Shown here: positions 35,122 through 44,205 of the stretch, piece after piece | Layout of the letters: each line of letters opens with the position of its first letter | How positions within the stretch are numbered: the first letter of the stretch is position 1 | DNA from: Streptomyces luomodiensis | GTDB taxonomy: Bacteria; Actinomycetota; Actinomycetes; Streptomycetales; Streptomycetaceae | NCBI RefSeq assembly: GCF_031679605.1 | Contig: NZ_CP117522.1 | Coordinates: 2,170,001-2,234,000 of the forward strand | Reading direction: 5' to 3' | DNA: 64,000 nucleotides | Program-made: the position numbers and the translations under genes | Notes under the pieces: model-generated | Seen by the model: the letters and a program-made list of their open reading frames with translations, nothing else | Databases searched by the model: none | What the model was told of the DNA's origin: nothing

Positions 35122-36930
35122 TTATCGGGCGGTGGTGAGGGCTGCGGTTGCGGCTTTGGCGATCGCGGCAGTTGCGTGGGCCGGGTCGGTCAGCTCCAGC
35201 AGGGTGGTGCCGGGCAGTGGGCGGGGATCGGGGGCGAACGCGAGCCACAGCACCCCGCACCCGGCCTTGTTCAGGGCGTTGACGCGCGCGCTGGCCTGGG
35301 CGGCTTCGGTACGTGCGTAGTAGCCATCGGAGGCGATCACCAGCAGGCGGCCCGCACCCGGTTGTGTCAGGGCCAGCCCGGCGGACAGGGCGTCGATGGC
35401 CTCGGCGAGGCAGTGGCCACCACCGCGTGCCGTGAACCGGGTGACCTGTGTGGGGGTGCGGCCGGGGGCGATGATGGCGGTCAGGGACCGGTTGTAGGCC
35501 ACGGTCGCGGTGCGCGAGTCGGGGTCGGTCAGTGCGGTGGCCTTGGCGAGGATCCAGGCGGCCGAGGAAATCGGACCGGCAGCATCCCCCATCGACGCGG
35601 ATACGTCCACAGCAATGCCCACCCGCAGCGGTGGAGTTGGGCTGGGCCGGTGTTCGGTACGCACCCAGGGTGTGGCGGTCGGGGTGGCGCCTGCGGCCCT
35701 TTGAGCGTCCCGGGCCAGCGCCTGGCGCATGTTGAGGCGACCGGGCGGGGCGGCCGAGGCGGTCACGGTGGTGACGCGTTCCCGGTAGGCGGCGGCCCGC
35801 AGCGCCCTGGCCAGTTGCCCTGCGGCCGATTTCTCTGGCCCGGTGGGTAGCCGGGTGCCGGTCACCGGCGACCGACCGGGGCCTCCTTCGGACTCAGCGG
35901 GGGTGAACGGACGTGCTGCCCGTGCGAATACGCGGTCCGCCGTCTGGGCGGCTTGGCGTGCGTGGGCCGCGTCGGTGGCCTTCGCCCGGGCCCGGGCGGC
36001 TCGCGCGGCTGCGGCTTGGGCCTGGACTGCGGCCTGGGCAGCTTCGTTTGCCTGAACCCGTTCCACAACCTTGCCGATCGCCTCGGCCAGGTCGCCTGGC
36101 CGTCCGCTGCCTGCGGGTTCCGCCCCTGCGGGTTCGGTGCCGAGCGCCTGGCACCAGGCCCGTGCGTGCTCGAGCATTCCGGGCCCGTCGTCGTCACCGG
36201 TGGTGTGTGCGGCCGTCCAGATGGCCGTGAGTGTGTTCAGGAGGTCAGGGCCGACGATGCCGGTCACGGTCTGTTCCAGCGGTTCGGTCTCGTCGGGGTC
36301 GAGGATGCCCGCGTCGCGGCGGGCGAGGATGAGACCGGCCGCGTAGGCGGCCTGCCACCGGTCGCTAGGGGTGTGGGCGTTGATGTCCGCCATGATCAGG
36401 GTGCGGGCACAGGCTCTCAGGAACCGGCGGTCGGCGGGACGCCGGACAAGGTGTGCCCCTTCAATGCGCGACTCTTCCAAGAGTGCCGCTGCGGAGTCCA
36501 GGGCCGTACCGCGCAGTTGGGGCGGGGTGGCCCACAGGCTGTGGGCGGCGTGTGCGGCTTCGTGGACCAGCGCGCCCCAGGCCACCGGATAGCGTTCCTC
36601 GTCTCCGGGCCGTCTCGGGTTGATGGTGGCCGCCTTCAGGGGGGTGAAGAGCCCGGCGTCGATTTCCAGGGTCGCCGTGGCGGGGTAGAAGGCGGCCGGG
36701 GCGCCGGAGCGGGTGCCATGCTCGCAGGTGACGAGCACGTCCTCCCGCCCGGCAAGTTCCGGCAACCGGTGCGTCAGGGCGGCGGAGATCCGCAGCCACT
36801 GACTGGCCTGGTGCGCGGGACTCGGCTCGAAGAGCGGCCCGCCGTCGTCCTCCCACCGCGCCTGGGCCCATGCAGACTCGGACACGGCGGGCGGCTGGTG
36901 CTGTACATGGGCCTGGGTCTGGGCAGGCAT
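35122..36930 (-). CDS. VWA domain protein with HExxH-like motif
   Basis: A product of 602 residues with GGAAGGGA before the ATG. The N-terminal half holds VAWGALVHEAAHAAHSLW, a HExxH-like zinc motif (HEAAH) as in metallopeptidase-like VWA proteins. The middle is a long Ala/Arg-rich helical stretch. The C-terminal VWA domain has the MIDAS sequence DVSASM, then TxRGGGHCLAEAIDAL and IASDGYY. With the MoxR-like ATPase encoded just upstream it forms a MoxR-VWA pair, which typically remodels or inserts metal into target complexes. Operon regulation is by block 2. Confidence 0.85.
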   Translation of the reverse strand: MPAQTQAHVQHQPPAVSESAWAQARWEDDGGPLFEPSPAHQASQWLRISAALTHRLPELAGREDVLVTCEHGTRSGAPAAFYPATATLEIDAGLFTPLKAATINPRRPGDEERYPVAWGALVHEAAHAAHSLWATPPQLRGTALDSAAALLEESRIEGAHLVRRPADRRFLRACARTLIMADINAHTPSDRWQAAYAAGLILARRDAGILDPDETEPLEQTVTGIVGPDLLNTLTAIWTAAHTTGDDDGPGMLEHARAWCQALGTEPAGAEPAGSGRPGDLAEAIGKVVERVQANEAAQAAVQAQAAAARAARARAKATDAAHARQAAQTADRVFARAARPFTPAESEGGPGRSPVTGTRLPTGPEKSAAGQLARALRAAAYRERVTTVTASAAPPGRLNMRQALARDAQRAAGATPTATPWVRTEHRPSPTPPLRVGIAVDVSASMGDAAGPISSAAWILAKATALTDPDSRTATVAYNRSLTAIIAPGRTPTQVTRFTARGGGHCLAEAIDALSAGLALTQPGAGRLLVIASDGYYARTEAAQASARVNALNKAGCGVLWLAFAPDPRPLPGTTLLELTDPAHATAAIAKAATAALTTAR

Positions 36931-37016
36931 GGCGGATCGGTCCCTTCCTCAAGATGTCGTGGGTGTCGGCCGATGGCCGGAGGCGGCGTGCTCGGGCAGC
37001 CGGGCGGGAAGTGGCG

Positions 37017-38225
37017 TCAGAGTTGGCGGCCGAGGGCCAGGGCGGTGACGGGCCTGCCCAGGGCCTTGGTGACGATCTCAGCGACTGTGTCGCGGTCTTC
37101 CAGAGGCGCGATGCCGACCAGGTTGGCGAATGCGGCATCGACACCCAGGACATCGGCGATCTTTTGGAAGGCGATCAGCTCCCGCAGTTGCGGGGCCCAG
37201 CCCACCTCCCCCGCCTGCTGGCTGGTGGCCAGGTGACGGGCGATCCGCACCGCCGTCCTGTTGATCTTCAAGGCGGCGGCGAGGTCGTAGTCCGAGCCCA
37301 CCTGGATTTGTACCGAGAACCTGCTCGCCAGGGCTTCGGTCAGGACCGCCCCATGGACTCCAGGGTTGTGACCGGCGATCACATAGAACCCGTCGGCGGC
37401 GGTGATTGTCTCGCCTTTGTGTGCTTTGACCTGGATCTGGCGCCGCCCGTCCATCGCCGGATACAACGCTGCCAGCACCTTTGGGGAAATCAGCGTCGCG
37501 TCATCCAGCAACAGGGCCCGCCCCTCCAACATCGCCGTCACCAGCGGGCCGTAGATGAACTGGTAGCCGCCACTTGCGTCCTGGGTGTACTCGCCGACCA
37601 GGTCGCCGACCGTCGTATCGCCGTCCCCGGCAACCGTGATCAGGTCCGGGAAGGCCGCCTCGATCAGTGACGTCTTCCCAGTACCTGGCGGTCCGTAGAG
37701 CAGCACTGGCACGCTCGCCTCGCGCAGCCGCCGCAGCGCCTCGACATCGGGCAGTTTGGCCAGTGCCCTGGGGTGATAGCGCTGCCCGTTAGGCCGAGTG
37801 ACCGGCTCGGGCTTCCCGCCGGGCGGCGGGGTGGCCGGTCGTGGCGCCGGAGGCGTGCCGCCTGGGCTGGGTGCCGTGGCCGCCGTGTGTTGTGCGGCCT
37901 GGGCGGTAAGGCCCGTCGCCCGGTACATACGGGGTTTCGAGCCGACCCTCTCCGCCTCGCCCCGGGCCACCAGGGTCTCGCAGGCGTTGCCGACCGCACC
38001 GCCTGAATGCCCGAGCGTGTGTGCCAGCTCCGTGACGCTGAATTGCTTGCTTGAGGGGCTTGTGGCCAGGATTTTGGCGATCCAGGCGCGCAACTCACCC
38101 GGGCGGGCCCTGCCGCTCGCCGTGGCCGCCGAAGGCGCTGGTCCTGCCGGTGCGTTCGGCACAGGCGTGGCGGGCGGGGCGGGCGAGGTCGTGGGCGGGG
38201 TGGGCGGTTGGGTGGTGCTGGTCAT
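37017..38225 (-). CDS. MoxR-like AAA+ ATPase with N-terminal winged helix
   Basis: A product of about 402 residues. An N-terminal winged helix (LRAWIAKILATSPSSKQFSVTELAHTLGHSGGAVGNACETLVARGEAERV) resembles the second HTH of the regulator at 22727. A Pro-rich linker leads to the AAA+ core: Walker A LYGPPGTGKTSLIEA, Walker B ALLLDDATLIS, sensor 1 in FYVIAGHNPG and ALASRFSVQI. ATG at 38225 fits GAGAGG upstream; GTG at 38228 is possible. It is the ATPase partner of the VWA protein. The DNA-binding lead is unusual for MoxR proteins. Confidence 0.87.
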   Translation of the reverse strand: MTSTTQPPTPPTTSPAPPATPVPNAPAGPAPSAATASGRARPGELRAWIAKILATSPSSKQFSVTELAHTLGHSGGAVGNACETLVARGEAERVGSKPRMYRATGLTAQAAQHTAATAPSPGGTPPAPRPATPPPGGKPEPVTRPNGQRYHPRALAKLPDVEALRRLREASVPVLLYGPPGTGKTSLIEAAFPDLITVAGDGDTTVGDLVGEYTQDASGGYQFIYGPLVTAMLEGRALLLDDATLISPKVLAALYPAMDGRRQIQVKAHKGETITAADGFYVIAGHNPGVHGAVLTEALASRFSVQIQVGSDYDLAAALKINRTAVRIARHLATSQQAGEVGWAPQLRELIAFQKIADVLGVDAAFANLVGIAPLEDRDTVAEIVTKALGRPVTALALGRQL

Positions 38226-38228
38226 CAC

Positions 38229-39013
38229 ATGGCCTCTCGTTCGTTTGCGGCGCGGAACCGGGTCGGGCCGTGAAAGGTGGGCGGTGCCAACCTGGCCGAC
38301 TCAAGGCCAGGCGGAATGCGCATGTCGGCATTCATGTCCACTCCTTTCCATTCACGGCCCGCCGTCTTTCGGGCGCACTCCACCCGTCATCCGTATTCGG
38401 GCGGATCCCTTTACCCGGGCATTTGTTTCCCGGGATTTCCCGGGAACACGACTAATATAGCTCGACTCGCGGGATGTTTCGGCATTAATTCAGGCTCGGA
38501 ATTGCTGGAATTCTCGTGAATTCACGACGCTAGTTAATGGAAAATTGCTGGTGTACGACGCAATGCGTCGTAGGGGTAGGGATAGACGACGCTTCCCCAG
38601 GCGGCACGGCGGCGGCACAGCGGCAGCGGCGGCAGCGCGGCGGCGGCAAGCCTCTGTTGCTGCACTGGCTGAAAGCCGGCAAAGAAATGAAAAGTACGGT
38701 TCATGGGGCAGCCCGTCACGGGCCGGAGAGAGCAAGAGCCGTGCTCATGAGGCCGGGAGGCCGGGGCGGCCGGCAGGTAGATCGGGGTGCGTTGCTGTAC
38801 CGATATACAGTCGCCCTCACTGGCTCCCGGCAGGCGCGCCCCGTGACCTGCGGCGATCCGGCGCGCGGGGGTGTCGCATCCAAGCCCGAGCCCCGAATCG
38901 GCCCCCGGAACGAACCCCGGATCGACGGGGGGTATACCAGCGAGCCACTCGGCGGATACCGGTGGCCACGGGCATCGGCCGAAGGTCCCGCCGCCCGGCG
39001 CAAGAGGAGTTGG
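38229..39013. other. Intergenic region with operator block 2
   Basis: A stretch of 785 bp between the MoxR start and the LysM-BTAD gene stop. Besides the regulatory block it holds a GGC/GCA-rich tract at 38600-38650 and low-complexity CCGG sequence. No gene supported. Confidence 0.45.
38429..38591 (-). promoter_or_regulatory. Duplicated promoter/operator block 2
   Basis: Contains ATAGCTCGAC at 38457-38466, GAATTGCTGGAATTC at 38499-38513, and the perfect 19-bp palindrome TACGACGCAATGCGTCGTA at 38554-38572. Half sites ACGACGC lie on either side (near 38524 and 38585). Order and spacing match block 1 at 34817-34981. It lies upstream of the MoxR-VWA operon on the minus strand. Confidence 0.78.
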
Positions 39014-41725
39014 TTATCCCAGGTGGGCGGTGCGGGTGCGGATGGTGAGCAGTGCGCGGGTGGCGGGATCTGGCGCGAGGCCGAGTACTTTGAGGTTGCG
39101 TTCCAGGAGGGTGAAGGTGTTGCGGGCTGTGTCGTGTCGGCCGGCAACTTGGTGCAGGCGGATGGCGTGCTGGTAGAGCAGTTCGTGGGTGGGGCTGAGG
39201 GTGATGGCCTTCTCCAGCAGGGCGAGTGCGGCATCGGCGTCCTGCCTGGTGCCGGCGTGCTCGGCGTGGTGGGCGATGTGGGCGACAGCGTCGGCGGCCT
39301 TGCTCGCCAGGGATTCGCGGATGCTGTCGCACCAGGGGTAGTCGCCACCGTGGGCGAAGGGCCCGCGGTACAGGTCGACGGCGTGGTGGAGGGCGGTGAG
39401 GCGCGGGGGCCCGTCGGGGGCGGTTGCGGCGTGGTGGAGGGCTTCGGTGAAGGCGGCGAGGTCGGTTTCGATCAGTCCGGTGTGGAGTTTGTGCAATTCT
39501 CCGTGGAGCTGGATAAATTCCGCTTTGCTGTGTCCGGTGGCTGAGCGGAGTGCGCGTCTTACGGCGCGGCGAAGGTTTTTCAGTTCTTTGGCTGATTGGT
39601 CGGGGTCTTCGCTGAGCCGGAGATGGCGGGCGATGTCGTCGGTGATCAGTCCGGTGGGGTGGGCGGCCAGAAGGGCAAGGAATTCTCGTACTTCGCCTCG
39701 GAGTCCGAGTCCAACGGGTTCAGGGTTTCCGTGGGCGTAGAGCGTCACTGGTCCCAGGACGTTCAGGCGAACCGGCTTGTCCTGGTTTGCCTCTCGCGCT
39801 TTTACCGGCTTTACGGGCTCTGGTGGGGCAGGGGGTGGGTCGTCTTCCGGGTCGTGGTCGGCGTCCTCGGCTGGGTGCTGCGTAGGGTCTGCTGCTGCTC
39901 GGGCTCCTGGAAGCACGGGCGTCCGCGGGCGTTTGTCGTGCGCGGTCAGGAGCATGTCCAGGACGTCCTGGCCGGCCTGGGGGGTGAGGTGGAACAGTTG
40001 GAGGGTGCTGGCACAGTCGCCGGCGCCTGTCTGCTGGTTGACGGTGCCGTCTGCTTCGATGCGCCAGGCGGCGGTGCCGGGCAGGTCGCCGAGGGCCAGG
40101 ACGATGAGGGCGCCGTGCGGTTCTCGGCTGGCCAGTGTCGCGAGATAGCTGCTCTGCGCGGTGTTCGGCTCACTGAGGAGGACGAGGGTGCCTGGGCCGG
40201 AGGGCTCGCCCGAGCCGTCGGTTGTCGCTGGAAGCGGGCCGTGCTCCGCCTCCTGCGTGTCTTGGTGATGGCGGGCGTGTGCGAGGAGGTGTGCTTCCGC
40301 GCGGCGGATTGCTTCGTTCAGGTCCTCGGCCGAGGCGAGGGCGCTGAAGTGCGGTGGCGTCCCTGGCAGGAGCCGGTCGGTGAGGTTTTGGGTGAGAAGT
40401 CCCCGGACGCGTGGTGTTCGGGGCCGGAGGCGTTCAGCGGCGGTGAGGATGCCGATCATCAGTGCGCGGGCGGCTGCCTCGGCTCCGGGTCCGGTCCATG
40501 CGCATCCTCCTGCCAAGGCGTCCAGGGAGATCTCGGATGCGTTGGCGGTGCCGATGGTCACCGTGGAGGCGGGCTGGGGAGGTTGGGGTGGTGTGCGGCG
40601 TGTGATGAGCCTGTCCGGGTCGGCGGCGGTAGATCTGGGCAGCGCGGCCTCGCGGGCGGCCATGACGGCTTTTTCGATCACTGGGCTGAGTGGCGGGGGC
40701 TGTGCGTCGAGGCTATGGCGGCGGGATCGGTGCTGGTAGAAGCGGAAGAAGCGCAGGGCCGCCAGGAGGCCGGCCGCAGTGGTGATGCCGATCATGCTCG
40801 CGGGGCCGACGCTGATCGCGGCGGGTCCTGGCCGCGTGTGGTTCGTGGTGTGGTCGCGAGTGGCTCGGCTGGCGGTGTCATGCTCCGCGCGGTGTCCAGG
40901 TGTCGGATCTGCGGGCAGCGGGGCGGTCGGTGTGGGCGGGCTGGAGGGCTGCGCTGGTGTGGGGTGGGGTGTGGGTAGGAGTGGGTTTGGTGATGGGGTG
41001 GTGGGGATGGTGAGTTGCCAGCCAGGGGTGAGCTGGTCTGGGTCAGTCAGCCGCTGGCCGTCGGCCTGGATGCGTGTCTTGTTCAGGGCGTAGATGCGCG
41101 GCCACTTCAGGGGATCGTCCAGGTGGGTCTCGGCGATGTCCCACAGGGTGTCGCCGTGCGCCACGGTGTACTCCACGCCGCGCGCCTGAGTGCTTCGTGC
41201 TGTTCTTGTGGTGTGGGGTTCGTCTTTCGTCGACCCTGCGTGGGCGGGAGCTGTCGCGGTGATATGGGCGTGCCCTCCGTCTGCGGGTGTGTGCTGATGC
41301 GCGTTCGCGGCAGGGGGGCGCCAGAGACTGATGACGGCGAGGGCGAGTGTGCCGATGCACAAGGCCGCCAGAGCGCGCTGTACCGGCAGTGTCTCCAGAT
41401 GGGCCTTGTGCGCGGTGCGGTCACGCAGCAGGTGCGGAAGGTGCAGCGCGTACCAGGCGGCTTCCGTGAGCAGGGACCATGCGAAGGCAGTCCAGCACAC
41501 CCAGCCCACCATCGCCAGTAAGTCGACCATCAGGGGGTCGGTGACCGGCTGCATGAGCCATGCGCTGAGGTCGTGCCAGGAGCCGACGCGGTCGGGCCAA
41601 GGCACGCCGGTCGCGTGCCAGAGGACGTAGGGCATGCCGGCCAGCAGGGCAAGGGTGACGACGCCGGTGGCGGTGGCTACGAGGAGGGCCTCCAGCCTCG
41701 CTTTCGGTGAGGATCGGTAGGCCAT
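39014..41725 (-). CDS. Membrane LysM-BTAD transcriptional regulator
   Basis: A product of 903 residues. Three N-terminal membrane helices (about 10-35, 66-90, 115-135) precede a LysM domain (YTVAHGDTLWDIAETHLDDPLKWPRIYALN, about 187-240), a Pro/Thr linker and a fourth helix (MIGITTAAGLLAALRFFRF). The cytoplasmic part ends with an OmpR/SARP-like winged helix (LNVLGPVTLYA...DDIARHLRL...ELKNLRRAVRRAL) and a BTAD domain (LYRGPF...CDSIRESLASKAADAV). It could sense cell wall outside and bind DNA inside. It is the last gene of the Tad operon. Confidence 0.85.
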   Translation of the reverse strand: MAYRSSPKARLEALLVATATGVVTLALLAGMPYVLWHATGVPWPDRVGSWHDLSAWLMQPVTDPLMVDLLAMVGWVCWTAFAWSLLTEAAWYALHLPHLLRDRTAHKAHLETLPVQRALAALCIGTLALAVISLWRPPAANAHQHTPADGGHAHITATAPAHAGSTKDEPHTTRTARSTQARGVEYTVAHGDTLWDIAETHLDDPLKWPRIYALNKTRIQADGQRLTDPDQLTPGWQLTIPTTPSPNPLLPTPHPTPAQPSSPPTPTAPLPADPTPGHRAEHDTASRATRDHTTNHTRPGPAAISVGPASMIGITTAAGLLAALRFFRFYQHRSRRHSLDAQPPPLSPVIEKAVMAAREAALPRSTAADPDRLITRRTPPQPPQPASTVTIGTANASEISLDALAGGCAWTGPGAEAAARALMIGILTAAERLRPRTPRVRGLLTQNLTDRLLPGTPPHFSALASAEDLNEAIRRAEAHLLAHARHHQDTQEAEHGPLPATTDGSGEPSGPGTLVLLSEPNTAQSSYLATLASREPHGALIVLALGDLPGTAAWRIEADGTVNQQTGAGDCASTLQLFHLTPQAGQDVLDMLLTAHDKRPRTPVLPGARAAADPTQHPAEDADHDPEDDPPPAPPEPVKPVKAREANQDKPVRLNVLGPVTLYAHGNPEPVGLGLRGEVREFLALLAAHPTGLITDDIARHLRLSEDPDQSAKELKNLRRAVRRALRSATGHSKAEFIQLHGELHKLHTGLIETDLAAFTEALHHAATAPDGPPRLTALHHAVDLYRGPFAHGGDYPWCDSIRESLASKAADAVAHIAHHAEHAGTRQDADAALALLEKAITLSPTHELLYQHAIRLHQVAGRHDTARNTFTLLERNLKVLGLAPDPATRALLTIRTRTAHLG

Positions 41726-41760
41726 ACGCGGGTTCGCCCCTCTTTGCTGTGGCGGGTGCG

Positions 41761-42210
41761 CTACGGGTTGGCGCGTTCGGCGCGCACGGTGGCATGGGCT
41801 GTGACGGTCAGAGCGCGAATGCCGACCAGCTGCAGGATGTGAGCGGGCTGGCGGTGAGTGACCTTCACGGTGACCTCATCGCCACGCACCTTCGCCTGGC
41901 CAACGTCGCCGGTGGCGGTGACGTATGCGGTAGCGGTCCGGGCCGCCTTGCCGGTCAGGAGCCGGACGTCCTGGGTGCTGCGGAGTCGGCCGATGTCCAG
42001 TTGCTGGGCGCCGGCGCGGGCCGCCTCCTGCGCCACGTCCAGGGCTCGTGCCTTGCCGGCCAAGGCCAATCCACCGTCGACGACGATTCCCGTGAACAGC
42101 CACAGTGCTGCCGCCACGCCGACGACGAATGCGGTGACCTGTCCGCGGTCTCCCTTCTTGGTCGCCTCCGCGCACAAGAGTGTCAGGTGCGGGTGCGTGG
42201 GAGATTTCAC
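41761..42210 (-). CDS. TadE/TadG-like pilus assembly protein 1
   Basis: A product of 149 residues with GTG at 42210, overlapping the previous gene by 4 bp. GDRGQVTAFVVGVAAALWLFTGIVVDGGLALAGKARALDVAQEAARAGAQQLD is a TadE/TadG-type pseudopilin-like N terminus with one helix. The rest is a beta-rich exported domain. Likely minor pilin or assembly factor of the Tad system. Confidence 0.78.
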   Translation of the reverse strand: MKSPTHPHLTLLCAEATKKGDRGQVTAFVVGVAAALWLFTGIVVDGGLALAGKARALDVAQEAARAGAQQLDIGRLRSTQDVRLLTGKAARTATAYVTATGDVGQAKVRGDEVTVKVTHRQPAHILQLVGIRALTVTAHATVRAERANP

Positions 42211-42641
42211 GGTGCGCTCCGGTGAACGTCGACTGGCGAATAGGCGGTGTCCTGGAGGGTCATCCGGCCGGGCATGCCGGTATGGGTGAGGTCCCCCAGG
42301 GCGACGGTGCAAGTGACTTTCACGGTGGCAGTGGTGCCTGGCTTAAGTCCGCTCGTGGTGAGGGCGACCGCGGGGCGTGAGCATGTGGCGCCTGCTTGGT
42401 GGAGTGCGGCGTGGACGGTGCTGCGGGCGCTGGTGCGGGCTTCGGTTTCGGTGCGGGCGATGGAGGCTGCGCGGGCGGCCTGGTGAGCGGCGTCCGCAAC
42501 GACGAGCCGGGCGTCTGCCAGCCGTCCCAACGCGACGACGGTCATCAAGATGAGCACGAGGAGTGGGGTGAGCAGGACGAGCTCCACGGCGGCCGAGCCG
42601 CCATCCGTCGGGGTCGGGGCGGTGCCTGTTCCCTTGCTCAC
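42207..42641 (-). CDS. TadE-like pilus assembly protein 2
   Basis: A product of 144 residues with GTG at 42641. DGGSAAVELVLLTPLLVLILMTVVALGRLADARLVVADAAHQAARAAS is the classical TadE start (G-S-A-A-V-E-L/F plus helix). One Cys pair (ATCSRP and KVTCTV) may form a disulfide. It overlaps its neighbours by 4 bp on each side. Confidence 0.83.
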   Translation of the reverse strand: MSKGTGTAPTPTDGGSAAVELVLLTPLLVLILMTVVALGRLADARLVVADAAHQAARAASIARTETEARTSARSTVHAALHQAGATCSRPAVALTTSGLKPGTTATVKVTCTVALGDLTHTGMPGRMTLQDTAYSPVDVHRSAP

Positions 42642-43054
42642 GAGTGTTCTCCGGCCGGGAGCGTGATCCGTTCGACGGCTCCGGAGGCTGTCCCGCTCGC
42701 GGTCAGACGCAGGCCCGGCAGAACGGGCATCACCTTTCCCTGGACGCGCACGGTGGCCTGGGTGGAGGTACGGCGGACCGTGACGGAGGGGGAGGTGAGG
42801 ACGTGGGTGCCGAGCTGGGACAGGCTGCGTAGGGCTTGCGTTTGGCCGGCCGCGGCGCTGCCGTGCTGGACCCGGGCGGCGGCCAGGGCCCGTTCGGCTG
42901 TGTATTGAGCGATGTGGCGGGCGTGCCAGGCCAGCGCGAACTGAACGACCAGTATCGCGAGGACCAGGAGCGTGGGGACGACGATGACCAGTTGTGTGGT
43001 GGCTGCGCCGCGGTCGGCGTGGACTTCTCGTAGTCGGTGCGGCAAGTGGTTCAC
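42638..43054 (-). CDS. TadE-like pilus assembly protein 3
   Basis: A product of 138 residues. DRGAATTQLVIVVPTLLVLAILVVQFALAWHARHIAQYTAERALAAARV is a TadE-type helix with the preceding Gly that prepilin peptidases cut. The remainder is a small beta-rich exported part. It lies directly after the pilin-like gene (3 bp). Confidence 0.8.
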   Translation of the reverse strand: MNHLPHRLREVHADRGAATTQLVIVVPTLLVLAILVVQFALAWHARHIAQYTAERALAAARVQHGSAAAGQTQALRSLSQLGTHVLTSPSVTVRRTSTQATVRVQGKVMPVLPGLRLTASGTASGAVERITLPAGEHS

Positions 43055-43057
43055 CGG

Positions 43058-43255
43058 TTACCCCAGGTCGATGGAGTTGGCCTTCCCGAGGACCTTGGCG
43101 GCGATGATGCCGACCGTGGTGAGGGCGAGGATGGCCAGCAGCGCGGTGACGATGACGGTTTCGGTGGAGTAGCCTGCGTCGTCGCGAGCGCGGCGGCGTA
43201 CGAGGTCGGCGTGGTCGCGCAGGACGGCGAGTGCCTGCAGGATCGGGTGCGGCAT
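43058..43255 (-). CDS. Flp-like pilin
   Basis: A product of 65 residues with ATG at 43255. RRRARDDAGYSTETVIVTALLAILALTTVGIIAAKVLGKANSI has a basic lead, a Gly-Tyr cleavage point, Glu at position 5 of the mature form (YSTE) and a hydrophobic helix. This is the Flp/class IVb pilin plan in actinobacterial form. It should be the main subunit of the fibre. No prepilin peptidase gene is seen in the window. Confidence 0.78.
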   Translation of the reverse strand: MPHPILQALAVLRDHADLVRRRARDDAGYSTETVIVTALLAILALTTVGIIAAKVLGKANSIDLG

Positions 43256-43305
43256 AGAGATCGTGCTCCGGTTTGGTGGCGATAGCGGCCATGGGGGCAT
43301 GGTGG

Positions 43306-44205
43306 TCAGGTCATGGCGAGGACGTGCGCGAGGGCTGGGTAGCCGATGAGGAGCAGGAAAGCAGCGAAGAGGAGCACCACGGGCAGGGACATCTGTTCGG
43401 TGGCCGCTTGAGCTGCTCCGTCGGCTTCTGACAGGCGGCGGCGCCGCATGGCGCGGGCCTTCGCGGCGAGTGAGGCGCGTACTTTGGCGCCTTCGGTGCC
43501 GGCCAGGTTGAGCGTGGCGGCGAGTTCCGTCAGGTCGCTGACGCCCAGGTGCTGTCCGAGGTCTCCCAGGTGCTGCCAGGGGCTGGTCCGGGTGAGCTGG
43601 GCGACGTGCAGGGCGTGGCGGAGTTTGGATGCGGCCCAGCCGCGGGGGCCCTGGACGGCGTCGGCCAGGGCCTGCTGGATACCGGCCCCGCTGGCCAAAG
43701 CAATCACAGTCAGGTCGAGGATCAAGGTGAGCGTGTGCCGCATCTGGTCTCGACGTTCGGCTGCCTGCTTACGGACGGTGAGGTCCGGGAGGAAGAACAG
43801 CACGACAGCAAGGACGAGGGAGCCGGACAGCGGCATCCACCAGCCAGTGTCGATGCCCGCGCCGAAGCGGACCAGGGCCAGCGCGATCCAGGGTGTCAGC
43901 AGTCCCGCAGCGGCACAGGTTGCTTTGCCAGCCAGGTGTTTTTCCACATCCGTCCCGCAGACGACGAGGTCTGCGCGGAGGGTCGCGGTAGGGAAGCCGA
44001 GGGCCCGCACCAGGGGCACGGCTCTGCGGCCCAGGCGCGTTGCCCATTCCGTGTCCTCGTGCGGTGCGCCCGTCTCGGCCGGGGTTCCGGGCGTGCCGTC
44101 GAGGGAGGCAATCACGTCGGCGAGCGCGGGCCGAGGTGGGCGCAGTCCGTAAGCGAGGGCGACCAGTCCGGCGCCGAATGCGGCACCCAGCACGATGGTA
44201 ATCAC
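43306..44205 (-). CDS. tadC: TadC-like inner-membrane platform protein
   Basis: A product of 299 residues of the GspF/TadC type. Three to four helices (MITIVLGAAFGAGLVALAYGL, WMPLSGSLVLAVVLFFLP, LPVVLLFAAFLLLIGYPALAHVL) surround a cytoplasmic helical domain (QMRHTLTLILDLTVIALASGAGIQQALADAV). With TadB it forms the platform that the CpaF ATPase drives. It overlaps tadB by 4 bp. Confidence 0.88.
   Translation of the reverse strand: MITIVLGAAFGAGLVALAYGLRPPRPALADVIASLDGTPGTPAETGAPHEDTEWATRLGRRAVPLVRALGFPTATLRADLVVCGTDVEKHLAGKATCAAAGLLTPWIALALVRFGAGIDTGWWMPLSGSLVLAVVLFFLPDLTVRKQAAERRDQMRHTLTLILDLTVIALASGAGIQQALADAVQGPRGWAASKLRHALHVAQLTRTSPWQHLGDLGQHLGVSDLTELAATLNLAGTEGAKVRASLAAKARAMRRRRLSEADGAAQAATEQMSLPVVLLFAAFLLLIGYPALAHVLAMT

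Noticed and set aside
35953..37236. 427-residue plus-strand frame
   Set aside because: Antisense to the VWA and MoxR genes; no recognisable domain.
38592..38660. GGC/GCA-rich tract as microsatellite
   Set aside because: Imperfect and short; compatible with local high GC.
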